Assembly (NCBI RefSeq): GCF_009363795.1
Contig: NZ_CP045420.1
Span: 1,655,001 to 1,719,000 of the forward strand
Direction: 5' to 3'
DNA from: Palleronia sp. THAF1
GTDB taxonomy: Bacteria > Pseudomonadota > Alphaproteobacteria > Rhodobacterales > Rhodobacteraceae
Length of the DNA stretch: 64,000 bases
Shown: piece by piece, positions 25,371 to 32,963 of the stretch
Layout: each line of letters begins with the position of its first letter
Numbering within the stretch: position 1 is the stretch's first letter
Made by a program: the position numbers and the translations under genes
Notes under the pieces: generated by a model
Databases searched by the model: none
What the model was told of the DNA's origin: nothing
What the model saw: the letters and a program-made list of their open reading frames with translations, nothing else

Positions 25371-26521
25371 GCCGGGATTCCTTCGGGGTGGGATGTGATT
25401 GCTTGATTGGGATTTGCGAGCAGCCCCTCGATCCACGCCGCGACCTTTGCGGCGGGCGCGACATCGAGCAGCGCGGTCTGGCCCGTCGAATCGTGAAGGG
25501 TCTGCGCCTGCGCGACCGCCTCTTTCCAACGATGCGCGGATGACGGCAGGTGTGGCAGATGCAAGGCGGCACAGGCGCGGGCCAATGCCTCTGCCTTTCG
25601 GACCTGCTCGTCGAAGTAGCGCCATTCGGGCACGACGATCCATGGTTTGCCTGCGCGCAAGACCTGCCCGCAGGTCGTGTTCCCAGTGGAAGAGATGACC
25701 AGATCGGCGGCCGCAATGTAGCGTGCCGGATCGTCGACCCACCCCGCATGCCGCAGGTTCGCGGGTTCGGTCGCATGCCAGTCGGTCTGCACCGCTCCGA
25801 TGGTCAGCCAAGTAACGTCGGGCATGGCGCGGGCCGCCACACCAAGTGGCGCAGAGGTCACCCCGCTGCCGCCGCCACCAGAGACGACAAGGTGGACCGT
25901 TTCCGCGTCCGACAGGCCAAGGCTACGCCGCGCCGTATGCCTATCGGGGAGATCGACCGTATCCCCCAGTCCGCCAGCAAAACAGGTCTTCGCGACTTGG
26001 TTCTGCGGCCATTCGGGCTGCGCAAGGTCAGCATGGAACGGCGCGATGAGCCCCACTGCCCCGTCATAGGCAGCCCGATGGCCCGGATCGCCGCGGTCGC
26101 CATGCTGAACGACGGCCACGTGCGGGACCGAGCAGATGCGGGCAAGCTGCGCGACTTCTGCCGACACATCGGTGATCACAAGCGCGGGGTCCGCCGTGTC
26201 GAACCACTGCGCCATACGCGCCATCGCGGTTCGTATGCCCGGCCAACCGACCGGCGCGCAATGCAGCGTGTCGGGCGTTCGCAGCGACGCGAACCGATCA
26301 TCCTCTTGACCTGATGGTTCGAATAGCGACGGGATGGGCTCGATGGTGACCCCGGCTCTTAGCGGGGGAAAGATGTCCGTACGGGCGCAGAAAATCGTTA
26401 CCGGCTGCGACGGGCCAAGCGCGTTGACGATAGCCGCGGCACGGACTGCGTGCCCCCTGCCCTGATGGTGACAGAAATATCCGATGGGGCGAGGGCTTTG
26501 ATTGGCGGCGAAATCCTTCAT
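25367..26521 (-). CDS. Glycosyltransferase, GT-B fold (MurG/UDP-transferase-like)
   Basis: A 384-residue protein. PIGYFCHHQGRGHAVRAAAIVNAL is the N-terminal loop seen in GT1/GT28-type enzymes with HGxGHxxR. The C-terminal donor domain has VHLVVSGGGGSG and AADLVISSTGNTTCGQVLRAGKPWIVVPE. It lies four bases downstream of the sucrose-phosphate-synthase-like gene and overlaps the GT2 gene by ATGA. The linkage it forms is unknown. Confidence 0.86.
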   Translation of the reverse strand: MKDFAANQSPRPIGYFCHHQGRGHAVRAAAIVNALGPSQPVTIFCARTDIFPPLRAGVTIEPIPSLFEPSGQEDDRFASLRTPDTLHCAPVGWPGIRTAMARMAQWFDTADPALVITDVSAEVAQLARICSVPHVAVVQHGDRGDPGHRAAYDGAVGLIAPFHADLAQPEWPQNQVAKTCFAGGLGDTVDLPDRHTARRSLGLSDAETVHLVVSGGGGSGVTSAPLGVAARAMPDVTWLTIGAVQTDWHATEPANLRHAGWVDDPARYIAAADLVISSTGNTTCGQVLRAGKPWIVVPEWRYFDEQVRKAEALARACAALHLPHLPSSAHRWKEAVAQAQTLHDSTGQTALLDVAPAAKVAAWIEGLLANPNQAITSHPEGIPA

Positions 26522-26525
26522 CGCC

Positions 26526-28571
26526 CTACTCCGCGGCCATCGGAAGCTGTTCGAAGGTTCGATGCGCCTCGACCCCCTCGATCACACCGAACGCGTGGGA
26601 CCGGGACGCCCGATACAGGCCTGGCTGCTCGATATGCGCGATCTCTGATCGGCCATTCGCAGGCACGACGGCTTTGGGCATCTGGGACAGCATGTCCGCA
26701 TCGTTGCCGCTGTCGCCTGCAACGATGCACTGGTGTTGCGGCAACCCCATGCGTTCTAGTTCGAAGCGAACCGCGTTGGCCTTGCCGGCCCGCACCGGGA
26801 TCACATCGATGAACCGCCCGTGGGACGGAATAACCCGTGCGGCGATCCCAGCCTGCGCGAGTAGAAGTTCTGCCCGCTGCGCCTGCCTTTCCGTCCCGAA
26901 GTAAGAGCGCTTCCAAGGGCGCTGCTCGTAGCCATCCTGCGGCGTCAAACGCAGATCGGCCAAGATATCTTCGATGCGCCCGGCATCCCAACCATTCGAA
27001 ATCACAGAGGCATATTCGTTGCACAAAGCCAAACCGCCCTGCGCATCAGGCCGCCAGATCTCGGTCCCGACAGAGGTGATCCAAACCTGCGGAACCGGCA
27101 GGTCCCAATCGGCGATGACGCGTCTCGCCTCTGACAGGCACCGCCCAGTCACAGCCGCGAAGCCGAATTTGTGCTTTGCCTTCAGCCATTTACCGAACGC
27201 CCGCGCACCGGCCCGATCGCCAGTCAGTGTATCGTCGATGTCGCTGGCCAACAGCATACCCACCGACGCCTGCACTTTACGCGGGCGAAGAAGATCGCGG
27301 TAGATCGTATCGACGCGCGCAGCCCATCTCGGCCAGGAATAGACGGCTCTCGCCTTCACCTTGGCCTGATCGATCTCGTGTCGCGGCGCATCGAGCATAG
27401 ACCCTATTGCGCGGCCGATACAGGCATCGTCCTTCGGGTCGACCAGAATACCCGCACTAATCTCTGCGACGATGCTCGATGGCCCACCACGGCACGTCGC
27501 CACGATCGGAACACCCGCCTGCGCTGCCTCTACGATCGTCAGTCCGAACGGCTCGTGGAACGAAGGGGCCACGAAAACGCCGCCTTGTGCCGCCCAGGCA
27601 TACATGGACTGGACCTCGGCGGCAGAGTGTTGCCGGGGCATAGCGATGCTACCCCAAAGATCGTGCCGGTCCACCAAGTCGAACAGATCGGCCATCACCC
27701 GTCGCTGCTCAGGACAACCGTCCGACAAACCATCGCGCAGACCCGGCAGAATCACGAGGTTCGCACGTTTGCGCAGGGTCGGGTCAGAGACGAAGCCCCT
27801 GATCACACCCGCCAAGTTCTTCTTTTCGACAGGACGGGCAATCGCCAGTACAATTGGCTTTCCAAGGTCACGCAAGAACGGCGCAACCAGACGCCGTGCA
27901 GCATTGGTATCGGCTGAGCGCGACACATCCACTCCGGGGTCGACACGGTGAACGCGCCCATGCGAGGCGAAGCCGTAAGCCGCAACCTGCCGTTCGGCCT
28001 CGTCCCGCGACGAAGTCACAATAACACCGGCACCGAGGATTGCATCGCGCTCCTGCTCGATACGCGATTGCAGGGCCGCGCCACTTGCCCCGTCGGCCAG
28101 TTTGTCGATCCCCAGCGAGTGGGGCGTGTAGACCCAAGGGATACCGAACCGCTCTTGCGCCGCCTGTGCAAGCTGCGCGGCATCCGCGAAATGGGCATGT
28201 ATCACATCAGGGCGCGGATGTTCCTCCAGCATCTTCAGAAACGCATCTGTCAGAGACGGCAATTCATCATTCAGCCGTCCCTTTTCAAGATACCCGACAC
28301 AGTCCGTGAACAGTCGGCGGATGGTGCAATCGGGTCCGACGGGCTCAGTCGGATACCCGTAGCGTGTTCCCAACCGCTTATCGTGGAAGCCGCGGGTGAC
28401 GATGGTGACATGCCCGACGCTGGAAAGATTGGCCTGCGCTGTGGCGGCACCAAGAACAAACGCAATGTGCCCACCAGTATCTTCGGTCAGACCGTAGGGC
28501 ACGGGCGGTGCGGACAGGCATCCCCCAAGAGCAAGATGCCAGATGTTCAAAGGTTTTACACTCGCACTCAT
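26526..28571 (-). CDS. Sucrose-phosphate-synthase-like glycosyltransferase fused to a HAD phosphatase
   Basis: A 681-residue two-domain enzyme. Residues 1-430 are a GT4 domain of the sucrose/mannosylfructose-phosphate synthase type: LTEDTGGHIAFVLGAA near the start, DVIHAHFADAAQLA, YTPHSLGIDKLA and APSFHEPFGLTIVEAAQAGVPIVAT. From about residue 440 a HAD-IIB phosphatase follows, with DIDDTLTGD as nucleophile motif, AVTGRCLSEAR, and VAGDSGNDADML. This matches the sucrose-phosphate synthase plus sucrose-phosphate phosphatase arrangement, giving a free disaccharide or glycoside from a sugar phosphate. It is the first gene of the minus-strand operon that ends with the sulfotransferase. Sucrose itself is only one possible product. 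Confidence 0.85.
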   Translation of the reverse strand: MSASVKPLNIWHLALGGCLSAPPVPYGLTEDTGGHIAFVLGAATAQANLSSVGHVTIVTRGFHDKRLGTRYGYPTEPVGPDCTIRRLFTDCVGYLEKGRLNDELPSLTDAFLKMLEEHPRPDVIHAHFADAAQLAQAAQERFGIPWVYTPHSLGIDKLADGASGAALQSRIEQERDAILGAGVIVTSSRDEAERQVAAYGFASHGRVHRVDPGVDVSRSADTNAARRLVAPFLRDLGKPIVLAIARPVEKKNLAGVIRGFVSDPTLRKRANLVILPGLRDGLSDGCPEQRRVMADLFDLVDRHDLWGSIAMPRQHSAAEVQSMYAWAAQGGVFVAPSFHEPFGLTIVEAAQAGVPIVATCRGGPSSIVAEISAGILVDPKDDACIGRAIGSMLDAPRHEIDQAKVKARAVYSWPRWAARVDTIYRDLLRPRKVQASVGMLLASDIDDTLTGDRAGARAFGKWLKAKHKFGFAAVTGRCLSEARRVIADWDLPVPQVWITSVGTEIWRPDAQGGLALCNEYASVISNGWDAGRIEDILADLRLTPQDGYEQRPWKRSYFGTERQAQRAELLLAQAGIAARVIPSHGRFIDVIPVRAGKANAVRFELERMGLPQHQCIVAGDSGNDADMLSQMPKAVVPANGRSEIAHIEQPGLYRASRSHAFGVIEGVEAHRTFEQLPMAAE

Positions 28572-28882
28572 ACAGGCCCCTCACGAGGTCACCTCGAACA
28601 GCCGTAGGGCGCAACGCCGCGCCGACGGATATCCGAAGAAACACTTACACAAATGACGGTCTTTGATGTCGACCATTGGACCGCTAACGCACGATCTCGC
28701 GGCGTCGGTTCCGGCACCATTTATTGGGGTTCGCAAAACGCTAAACCATTTTAACGTCAAAAGACGTCGCGCTAGCCGAAGCGGGCTAACGGGGCTTTGA
28801 AACGGCTCTGTTACTCAAATCCTGAGAGGGATTCAGCTCGTGAACCTGGGGAGGTAGCTGGGCTGCATGAGCAGACCGACAC
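28572..28882. other. Upstream region of the glycoside operon
   Basis: About 310 bp up to the left end of the IS5 element. It must contain the promoter of the five-gene operon; a small hairpin ACGTCAAAAGACGT is at 28754-28767. The IS insertion sits about 310 bp upstream of the first gene. No gene was recognised. Confidence 0.45.
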
Positions 28883-29968
28883 GGCCTTGTTGCACAAAGC
28901 AGCTGCTAATCGGACTTCCCCTTTCCCCAGCCACACTTAGCCCACGGCCTTTGTGACGGGTATGCCGAGTGCGGTATATCCGTTCATGATGGCAATGCGG
29001 ACTTGGACCTCGGCGACCTGACGGTCGAAGTCCCGCGCCATGAGGCGCTGCCCCAGTAGCTTCATGCAGTTCATCTTCGTCTCGGCGCGGCTTCGGCGAT
29101 GGTATCCACTCCAGTTTCGCCAGATCGCCCGTCCCAGGTATTTCGACGCTCGGAGGGCCTCGTTACGTGCTACCGCACCAGCCGTGGTCGGCTTCCAGGG
29201 TTTGGCATTTTTGCGGGGCGGAATGACGGCGTGGGCGCCTCTATCCGCGATGGCATCGTGGCAATTGCGCGTGTCGTAGGCGCCGTCTGCGGTCACGCTG
29301 CCGATCTCCTGCTCAGGTGAGATCTGACTGAGCAAATCGGGCAGCACTGGCGCGTCGCCGATGTGGTTTCCGTCCACTGGCTCTTTCGGACCAGTGGCAT
29401 TCGCCAGTGAACCCTCAATTGTCCGGACCTCCAGCGTCTGCTCGTCGATTCCGAGGTGGATCTTGCGCCAGACGCGTCGTTTGGAGCCGCCATGCTTGCG
29501 CGCGTGCCACTCGCCTTCGCCCTCGACCTTGATCCCGGTGCTATCGACCAGAAGATGCAGCGGGCCTCTGGAGCCGCGATAGGGGATGTTCACGGCGAGA
29601 GGCTTCTGGCGACGTGACAGGGTGCTAAAATCTGGCACCGTCCAGTCCAGGCCGACCAGCTTCAACAGGCTCTCCACGAAACCCGTGGTTTGGCGCAACG
29701 CCATGCCGAACAATACCTTCATGGTGAGACAGGTCTGAACGGCCGCATCGCTGTAGGTCTGCTGGCGGCCGCGCTTACCGGTGGGCGCAGCGTCCCACTT
29801 CATCTCGGGGTCGAACCAGATCGTCAGCGAGCCTCGACGCTTGAGCGCCTCGTTATAGGCCGGCCAATTCGTCGTCTTGTAGGTCGTGGGGGTGGGCTTG
29901 ATCATGCCCGCCAGCTACCACGCTGGATTCACGAGATGAATCCTTCACGTGCTTTGTGCAACAAGGCC
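28883..29968 (-). mobile_element. IS5-family (IS903-like) insertion sequence
   Basis: Perfect 18-bp terminal inverted repeats: GGCCTTGTTGCACAAAGC at 28883-28900 and GCTTTGTGCAACAAGGCC at 29951-29968. The element is 1086 bp with one intact transposase gene. The nine bases on each side (GACCGACAC and GTCACCGAG) do not match, so the original target duplication has been lost or the ends were rearranged. Confidence 0.92.
28937..29905 (-). CDS. IS5-family transposase
   Basis: A 322-residue DDE transposase that fills the IS element. Family features are YNEALKRRGSLTIWFDPEM at the N-terminus, LHLLVDSTGIKVEGEGEW (first Asp), GSVTADGAYDTRNCHDAIADRGA (second Asp) and the Y-(2)-R-(3)-E-(6)-K box in WSGYHRRSRAETKMNCMKLLG. 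The length is normal and there is no stop or frameshift, so this copy looks active. Confidence 0.95.
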   Translation of the reverse strand: MIKPTPTTYKTTNWPAYNEALKRRGSLTIWFDPEMKWDAAPTGKRGRQQTYSDAAVQTCLTMKVLFGMALRQTTGFVESLLKLVGLDWTVPDFSTLSRRQKPLAVNIPYRGSRGPLHLLVDSTGIKVEGEGEWHARKHGGSKRRVWRKIHLGIDEQTLEVRTIEGSLANATGPKEPVDGNHIGDAPVLPDLLSQISPEQEIGSVTADGAYDTRNCHDAIADRGAHAVIPPRKNAKPWKPTTAGAVARNEALRASKYLGRAIWRNWSGYHRRSRAETKMNCMKLLGQRLMARDFDRQVAEVQVRIAIMNGYTALGIPVTKAVG

Positions 29969-30043
29969 GTCACCGAGCCCGTGGGATAAGTGCGTCTGGG
30001 GAAAGGGGAAGTGCGCCCCTCACCTCCTTTGCGCAACAAAGCC
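29969..30043 (+). mobile_element. Remnant 3' end of a second, diverged IS5-family copy
   Basis: Directly after the intact element, the plus strand reads GTCACCGAGCCCGTGGGATAA, equivalent to the transposase end Val-Thr-Lys-Ala-Val-Gly-stop. It then has CTGGGGAAAGGGGAAGTGCG and a diverged terminal repeat CCTTTGCGCAACAAAGCC at 30026-30043. The same order occurs inverted inside the left end of the intact element. This is therefore about 75 bp left from an older relative, in the opposite orientation. Its outer end abuts the duplicated YihY segment. Confidence 0.8.
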
Positions 30044-31084
30044 TCGCCCACCGACCACAGCAGGTTAGATATGAGGTCTCTAGCGAGGGAACCCGCATGG
30101 ATGAACGTCAGCCGACCGAACCGGGTCGTGACGCCGTCATGACCCACGGCATCGTCACCGATAACCCCGAAGGACTGTTGCGCGGCACCGGGTGGCACGC
30201 CGCACGGGGCATCGTGCGCGAGGCCGGATTGCGCTTGTGGAGCGACGATGCCTTCGGTCTGGCAGGGAATGTGGCGTTCCGTGTGCTGTTGGCGGTCTTC
30301 CCGTTCCTGATCTTCACCTCTTCGCTGACCGCGTTTTTCGGCAGCCCCACCATGGCCGATGATCTGATCTCTTTCCTGATCGCCATTGTTCCCGAGACCC
30401 TGATCGAACCCATCGTGTCGGAAGTCAGGCAGGTGATGACAGTGCCGCGCGGCGGCGTGCTGTCCGTCGGTATCTTGCTGACCATCTGGTTCGCGCTCGG
30501 TGGCGTCGATGGCATCCGCGTGGGCCTTAACCGCGCTTACGGAGTCCCCGAGAATCGCGCGTGGTACGTGCTCTATCCGTTGATGGCGCTGATGGTGGTG
30601 GTCGCCAGCCTTGTGCTGGTCGTGGTGGGCTATCTGCTGGTCCTCGGCCCTCGCGCAGGCTCTTGGATGCACGTTCTGTTTCCGAGCTTCGATCCTGCGT
30701 CGGTCACTGTGGGGTTCGTGCGCTACCCGGCGGCCGGAGTGATCCTCGTGTTCTCGCTCTTTCTGGCGCATGTCTTCCTGCCCGCCCGGCGCACGCAGTT
30801 CTCGTCGATCTATCCCGGCGTGCTGTTCACGGTCGGCGCGTGGACAGCACTGACCGCAACGTTCTCTTACTACCTCGGCCATTTCGCCCCCTACGCCAGC
30901 TACTACGGTGGCCTCGCGGGAATCGTCGCCGCGCTATACTTCCTGTACCTCGCCGCACTGGTCCTGATCTTCGGCGGCGAGCTGAACAGAGCGATCCGCA
31001 TTCGGCGCCTTGCGCGGGCGTTGCGCAATGATGGGTAGTGTTCGGCTTATTGTTCTGGACCGGCACAATCGGCCCATACCGGAC
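30041..31084 (+). repeat. 1044-bp duplicated segment with yihY-like gene, copy 1
   Basis: This segment recurs in the same orientation at 45922-46965 with the same length. The first 697 bases are identical and the last 347 contain ten single-base differences. The left boundary coincides with the terminal repeat of the IS remnant. Confidence 0.95.
30097..31038 (+). CDS. YihY/virulence factor BrkB-family inner-membrane protein, copy 1
   Basis: A 313-residue polytopic membrane protein of the YihY/BrkB (UPF0761) family. LWSDDAFGLAGNVAFRVLLAVFPFLIF is the conserved N-terminal signature with the first membrane helix, and SYYGGLAGIVAALYFLYLAALVLIFGGELN the last; about six hydrophobic helices are visible. 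ATG 30097 follows GAGGGAACCCGC. The family has a membrane role that is not well defined. It is almost identical to the protein at 45978 with four residue differences (Val/Met, Gln/Arg, Thr/Ala and Pro/Thr) in the C-terminal third. Confidence 0.9.
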   Translation: MDERQPTEPGRDAVMTHGIVTDNPEGLLRGTGWHAARGIVREAGLRLWSDDAFGLAGNVAFRVLLAVFPFLIFTSSLTAFFGSPTMADDLISFLIAIVPETLIEPIVSEVRQVMTVPRGGVLSVGILLTIWFALGGVDGIRVGLNRAYGVPENRAWYVLYPLMALMVVVASLVLVVVGYLLVLGPRAGSWMHVLFPSFDPASVTVGFVRYPAAGVILVFSLFLAHVFLPARRTQFSSIYPGVLFTVGAWTALTATFSYYLGHFAPYASYYGGLAGIVAALYFLYLAALVLIFGGELNRAIRIRRLARALRNDG

Positions 31085-31629
31085 ACTCAATATTGCGATC
31101 CTCACTGTAGTGCGGCTTCGCCGAAGGCGACATTCGCACCTGCGTGCAGCATTACGCTGCATCACGAACTCAGCGTGAATGCGTGACCTACCGTCGGGCA
31201 TAGCGCGTTCGAGATATGTTTTTTTAAGACCTGGCTCGAAGGATGTTCTTGACGGCTCAACCATCGATTTAGAATGGCAGATTGGTGTTCGCATCAAGGT
31301 CGACACCTTTGCAGACCACCGCGACAAGGAACAGGTCACGGTAGTCTCTTAAGCTACTACCGGAAGCGTGCTTTGTCCTTGGCCTCCCGATCGGCTCGAT
31401 GTGTGAGAGGGGCTTTGCCCCTCTCTCGACGGCTTACGTGCTAATCAGGATGCCGTGTCGTAACGGTATGCGTCATTTGCGTGGTCTCTCGTCCTCGCAG
31501 GCCCATCTGCGTCGTTGGGCACATCAGGGTCGTCCGGTAAGAGAGCGCTTCGCATATCTTTTAGATCGGCACTGTGCATCCGGCCGATCCCGGTGTTGCG
31601 GAACAGGAAGTTGAAATACAACATCCCCG
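31085..31629. other. Intergenic region with a strong hairpin
   Basis: About 545 bp without a recognisable gene. A perfect nine-base-pair stem GAGAGGGGC / GCCCCTCTC with a TTT loop lies at 31405-31425. A fragment with CGACATTCGC near 31129 resembles the intergenic repeats seen elsewhere in the window. Confidence 0.5.
31405..31425. terminator. Perfect 9-bp hairpin, terminator-like
   Basis: GAGAGGGGC, TTT, GCCCCTCTC. The helix is very stable, but no T-run follows on either strand. It could be a transcript-end protecting hairpin or a simple palindromic repeat. Confidence 0.35.
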
Positions 31630-31866
31630 TCACGCCGCCCCCAACGGAAACTGCGCACCGTTTGGATTGCGCATGACAGTCTCGTGGCGAGCGATCTGAT
31701 CCTTCAAACTCAGGCGACGGCGCTTCAGGTCCTGCAGGGACATGCTGCATGGGGCGGGCCGCTGCAATTCGTCTTCGATGCGCGCCGCCAGATCAAGATG
31801 GCGCCGGCGCAGGTTGGCGACCCTCGTCTGAAGGGAGGGCAGGTTCCTGGCGGACGTCATATGCAT
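31630..31866 (-). CDS. DUF465 (YdcH-like) small protein
   Basis: A 78-residue helical protein. RVANLRRRHLDLAARIEDELQRP followed by SLQDLKRRRLSLKDQIARHE (seen in two pieces) is the DUF465 pattern of two charged helices around a Pro-containing turn. ATG 31864-31866 is supported by GGAG eight bases upstream; a second ATG lies two codons later. The function of the family is unknown. It is divergent from the OxyR-like regulator at 32020. Confidence 0.85.
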   Translation of the reverse strand: MHMTSARNLPSLQTRVANLRRRHLDLAARIEDELQRPAPCSMSLQDLKRRRLSLKDQIARHETVMRNPNGAQFPLGAA

Positions 31867-31963
31867 TGGGTTTCTCCGTAGATAATGTTTCGCGGTGACC
31901 ACCCTGGCCACAGGATGAATATGGGCTGGGGATACGATTGGATAAATATAGAATAACCTGAAA

Positions 31964-31994
31964 GTCCGATTGGTTTTTCCTATATTAATCGGAC
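31964..31994. promoter_or_regulatory. Inverted repeat in the DUF465 / OxyR-like intergenic region
   Basis: GTCCGATT (31964-31971) and AATCGGAC (31987-31994) are perfect eight-base arms separated by 15 AT-rich bases. The site is 25 bp before the LysR-type gene start and between two divergent genes, the usual place for a LysR autoregulatory operator. Confidence 0.55.
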
Positions 31995-32019
31995 AGCTTC
32001 CGTCGCAGAAGGACGCCCC

Positions 32020-32952
32020 ATGGCCGCTGACGTCACTTTGAAACAGCTGACCTACTTCGTGGCGCTTGCGGATACGCGCCACTACCGGCGCGCCGCCGAA
32101 CGGGTCGGTATCAGTCAGCCATCGCTCAGCCAGCAGATCGTGGGACTGGAAGAGGTGCTTGGGTTTAAACTGGTCGAACGCGGCCAGCGCGGTGCGGTGC
32201 TGACCCCGAACGGCAGGAAGGTACTGGAACAGGCGCGGAGGATCTTGGACGAGGCACAGACTCTGCGCACGCTGGCCCAAGACGCCCGCGAAGGGTTCAG
32301 CGGGACGATCCGCCTTGGCTCTACCCCAACACTGGGGCCGTACCTGATGCCGCACGTCATGCGCCAGCTTCACGCAGCCTATCCGTCACTGAAGGTGATC
32401 GTGCGCGACGCCACACCGGTTGTGTTGCAGGAAGAGCTTTTGACCGGGCAGCACGACCTGATTCTGACGCAACTGCCGGTGGCGTCGGGGGATACCGAAG
32501 TCATGCGGCTGTTCAGAGAGCCGTTGAAGCTGGCGATGGCGCGGGACCATCCGCTGGCTGCCCAAAAGACGATCGCGGACGCGGATCTTGCGGGGCTGGA
32601 CGTGCTTGGCTTGTCGGACGCCTACCGCTTGCACACGCAAGTAGCAGCGCTGTGCGAGGAGTTGGACGCGAACCTGCGGCGCGACTACGAAGGCACCAGT
32701 TTAGACGCGGTGCGGCAGATGACGGCCCTTGATATGGGCATCAGCTTCCTGCCCGCTCTCTACGCCCGATCAGAGGTGTCCTCAACGGCAGGCGACGTTA
32801 TCATCCATCCGTTCCGCAAGGATCGGGTCAAGCGTTCTATAGGACTGGCCTGGCGACGGCGATCAGCCCATCGCGACCTGATCCGGCGCATGTCGGCGTT
32901 GATCAACGTTGTAGTTCGCGACAGGTTTGCCGGGGTCGTGGTGATCGAGTGA
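32020..32952 (+). CDS. OxyR-like LysR regulator without the peroxidatic cysteine
   Basis: A 310-residue LysR regulator whose whole layout is OxyR-like: LKQLTYFVALADTRHYRRAAERVGISQPSLSQQI at the N-terminus, RLGSTPTLGPYLMPHV, and LDMGISFLPALYA. In OxyR the redox pair Cys199/Cys208 lies in GHCLRDQALEVC. Here the equivalent reads YRLHTQVAALC, so the peroxidatic Cys is Arg203 while the resolving Cys212 remains. A CGC codon replaces TGC, a single-base change. It therefore should not sense peroxide through a disulfide. Its gene converges with cioB and is divergent from the DUF465 gene. Function is inferred. Confidence 0.88.
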   Translation: MAADVTLKQLTYFVALADTRHYRRAAERVGISQPSLSQQIVGLEEVLGFKLVERGQRGAVLTPNGRKVLEQARRILDEAQTLRTLAQDAREGFSGTIRLGSTPTLGPYLMPHVMRQLHAAYPSLKVIVRDATPVVLQEELLTGQHDLILTQLPVASGDTEVMRLFREPLKLAMARDHPLAAQKTIADADLAGLDVLGLSDAYRLHTQVAALCEELDANLRRDYEGTSLDAVRQMTALDMGISFLPALYARSEVSSTAGDVIIHPFRKDRVKRSIGLAWRRRSAHRDLIRRMSALINVVVRDRFAGVVVIE

Positions 32953-32963
32953 CCGGGTGCGCG

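Noticed and set aside
29956-30096. Long N-terminal extension of YihY copy 1
   Set aside because: It reads through the IS remnant and is missing from copy 2, which has the same ribosome site and ATG.
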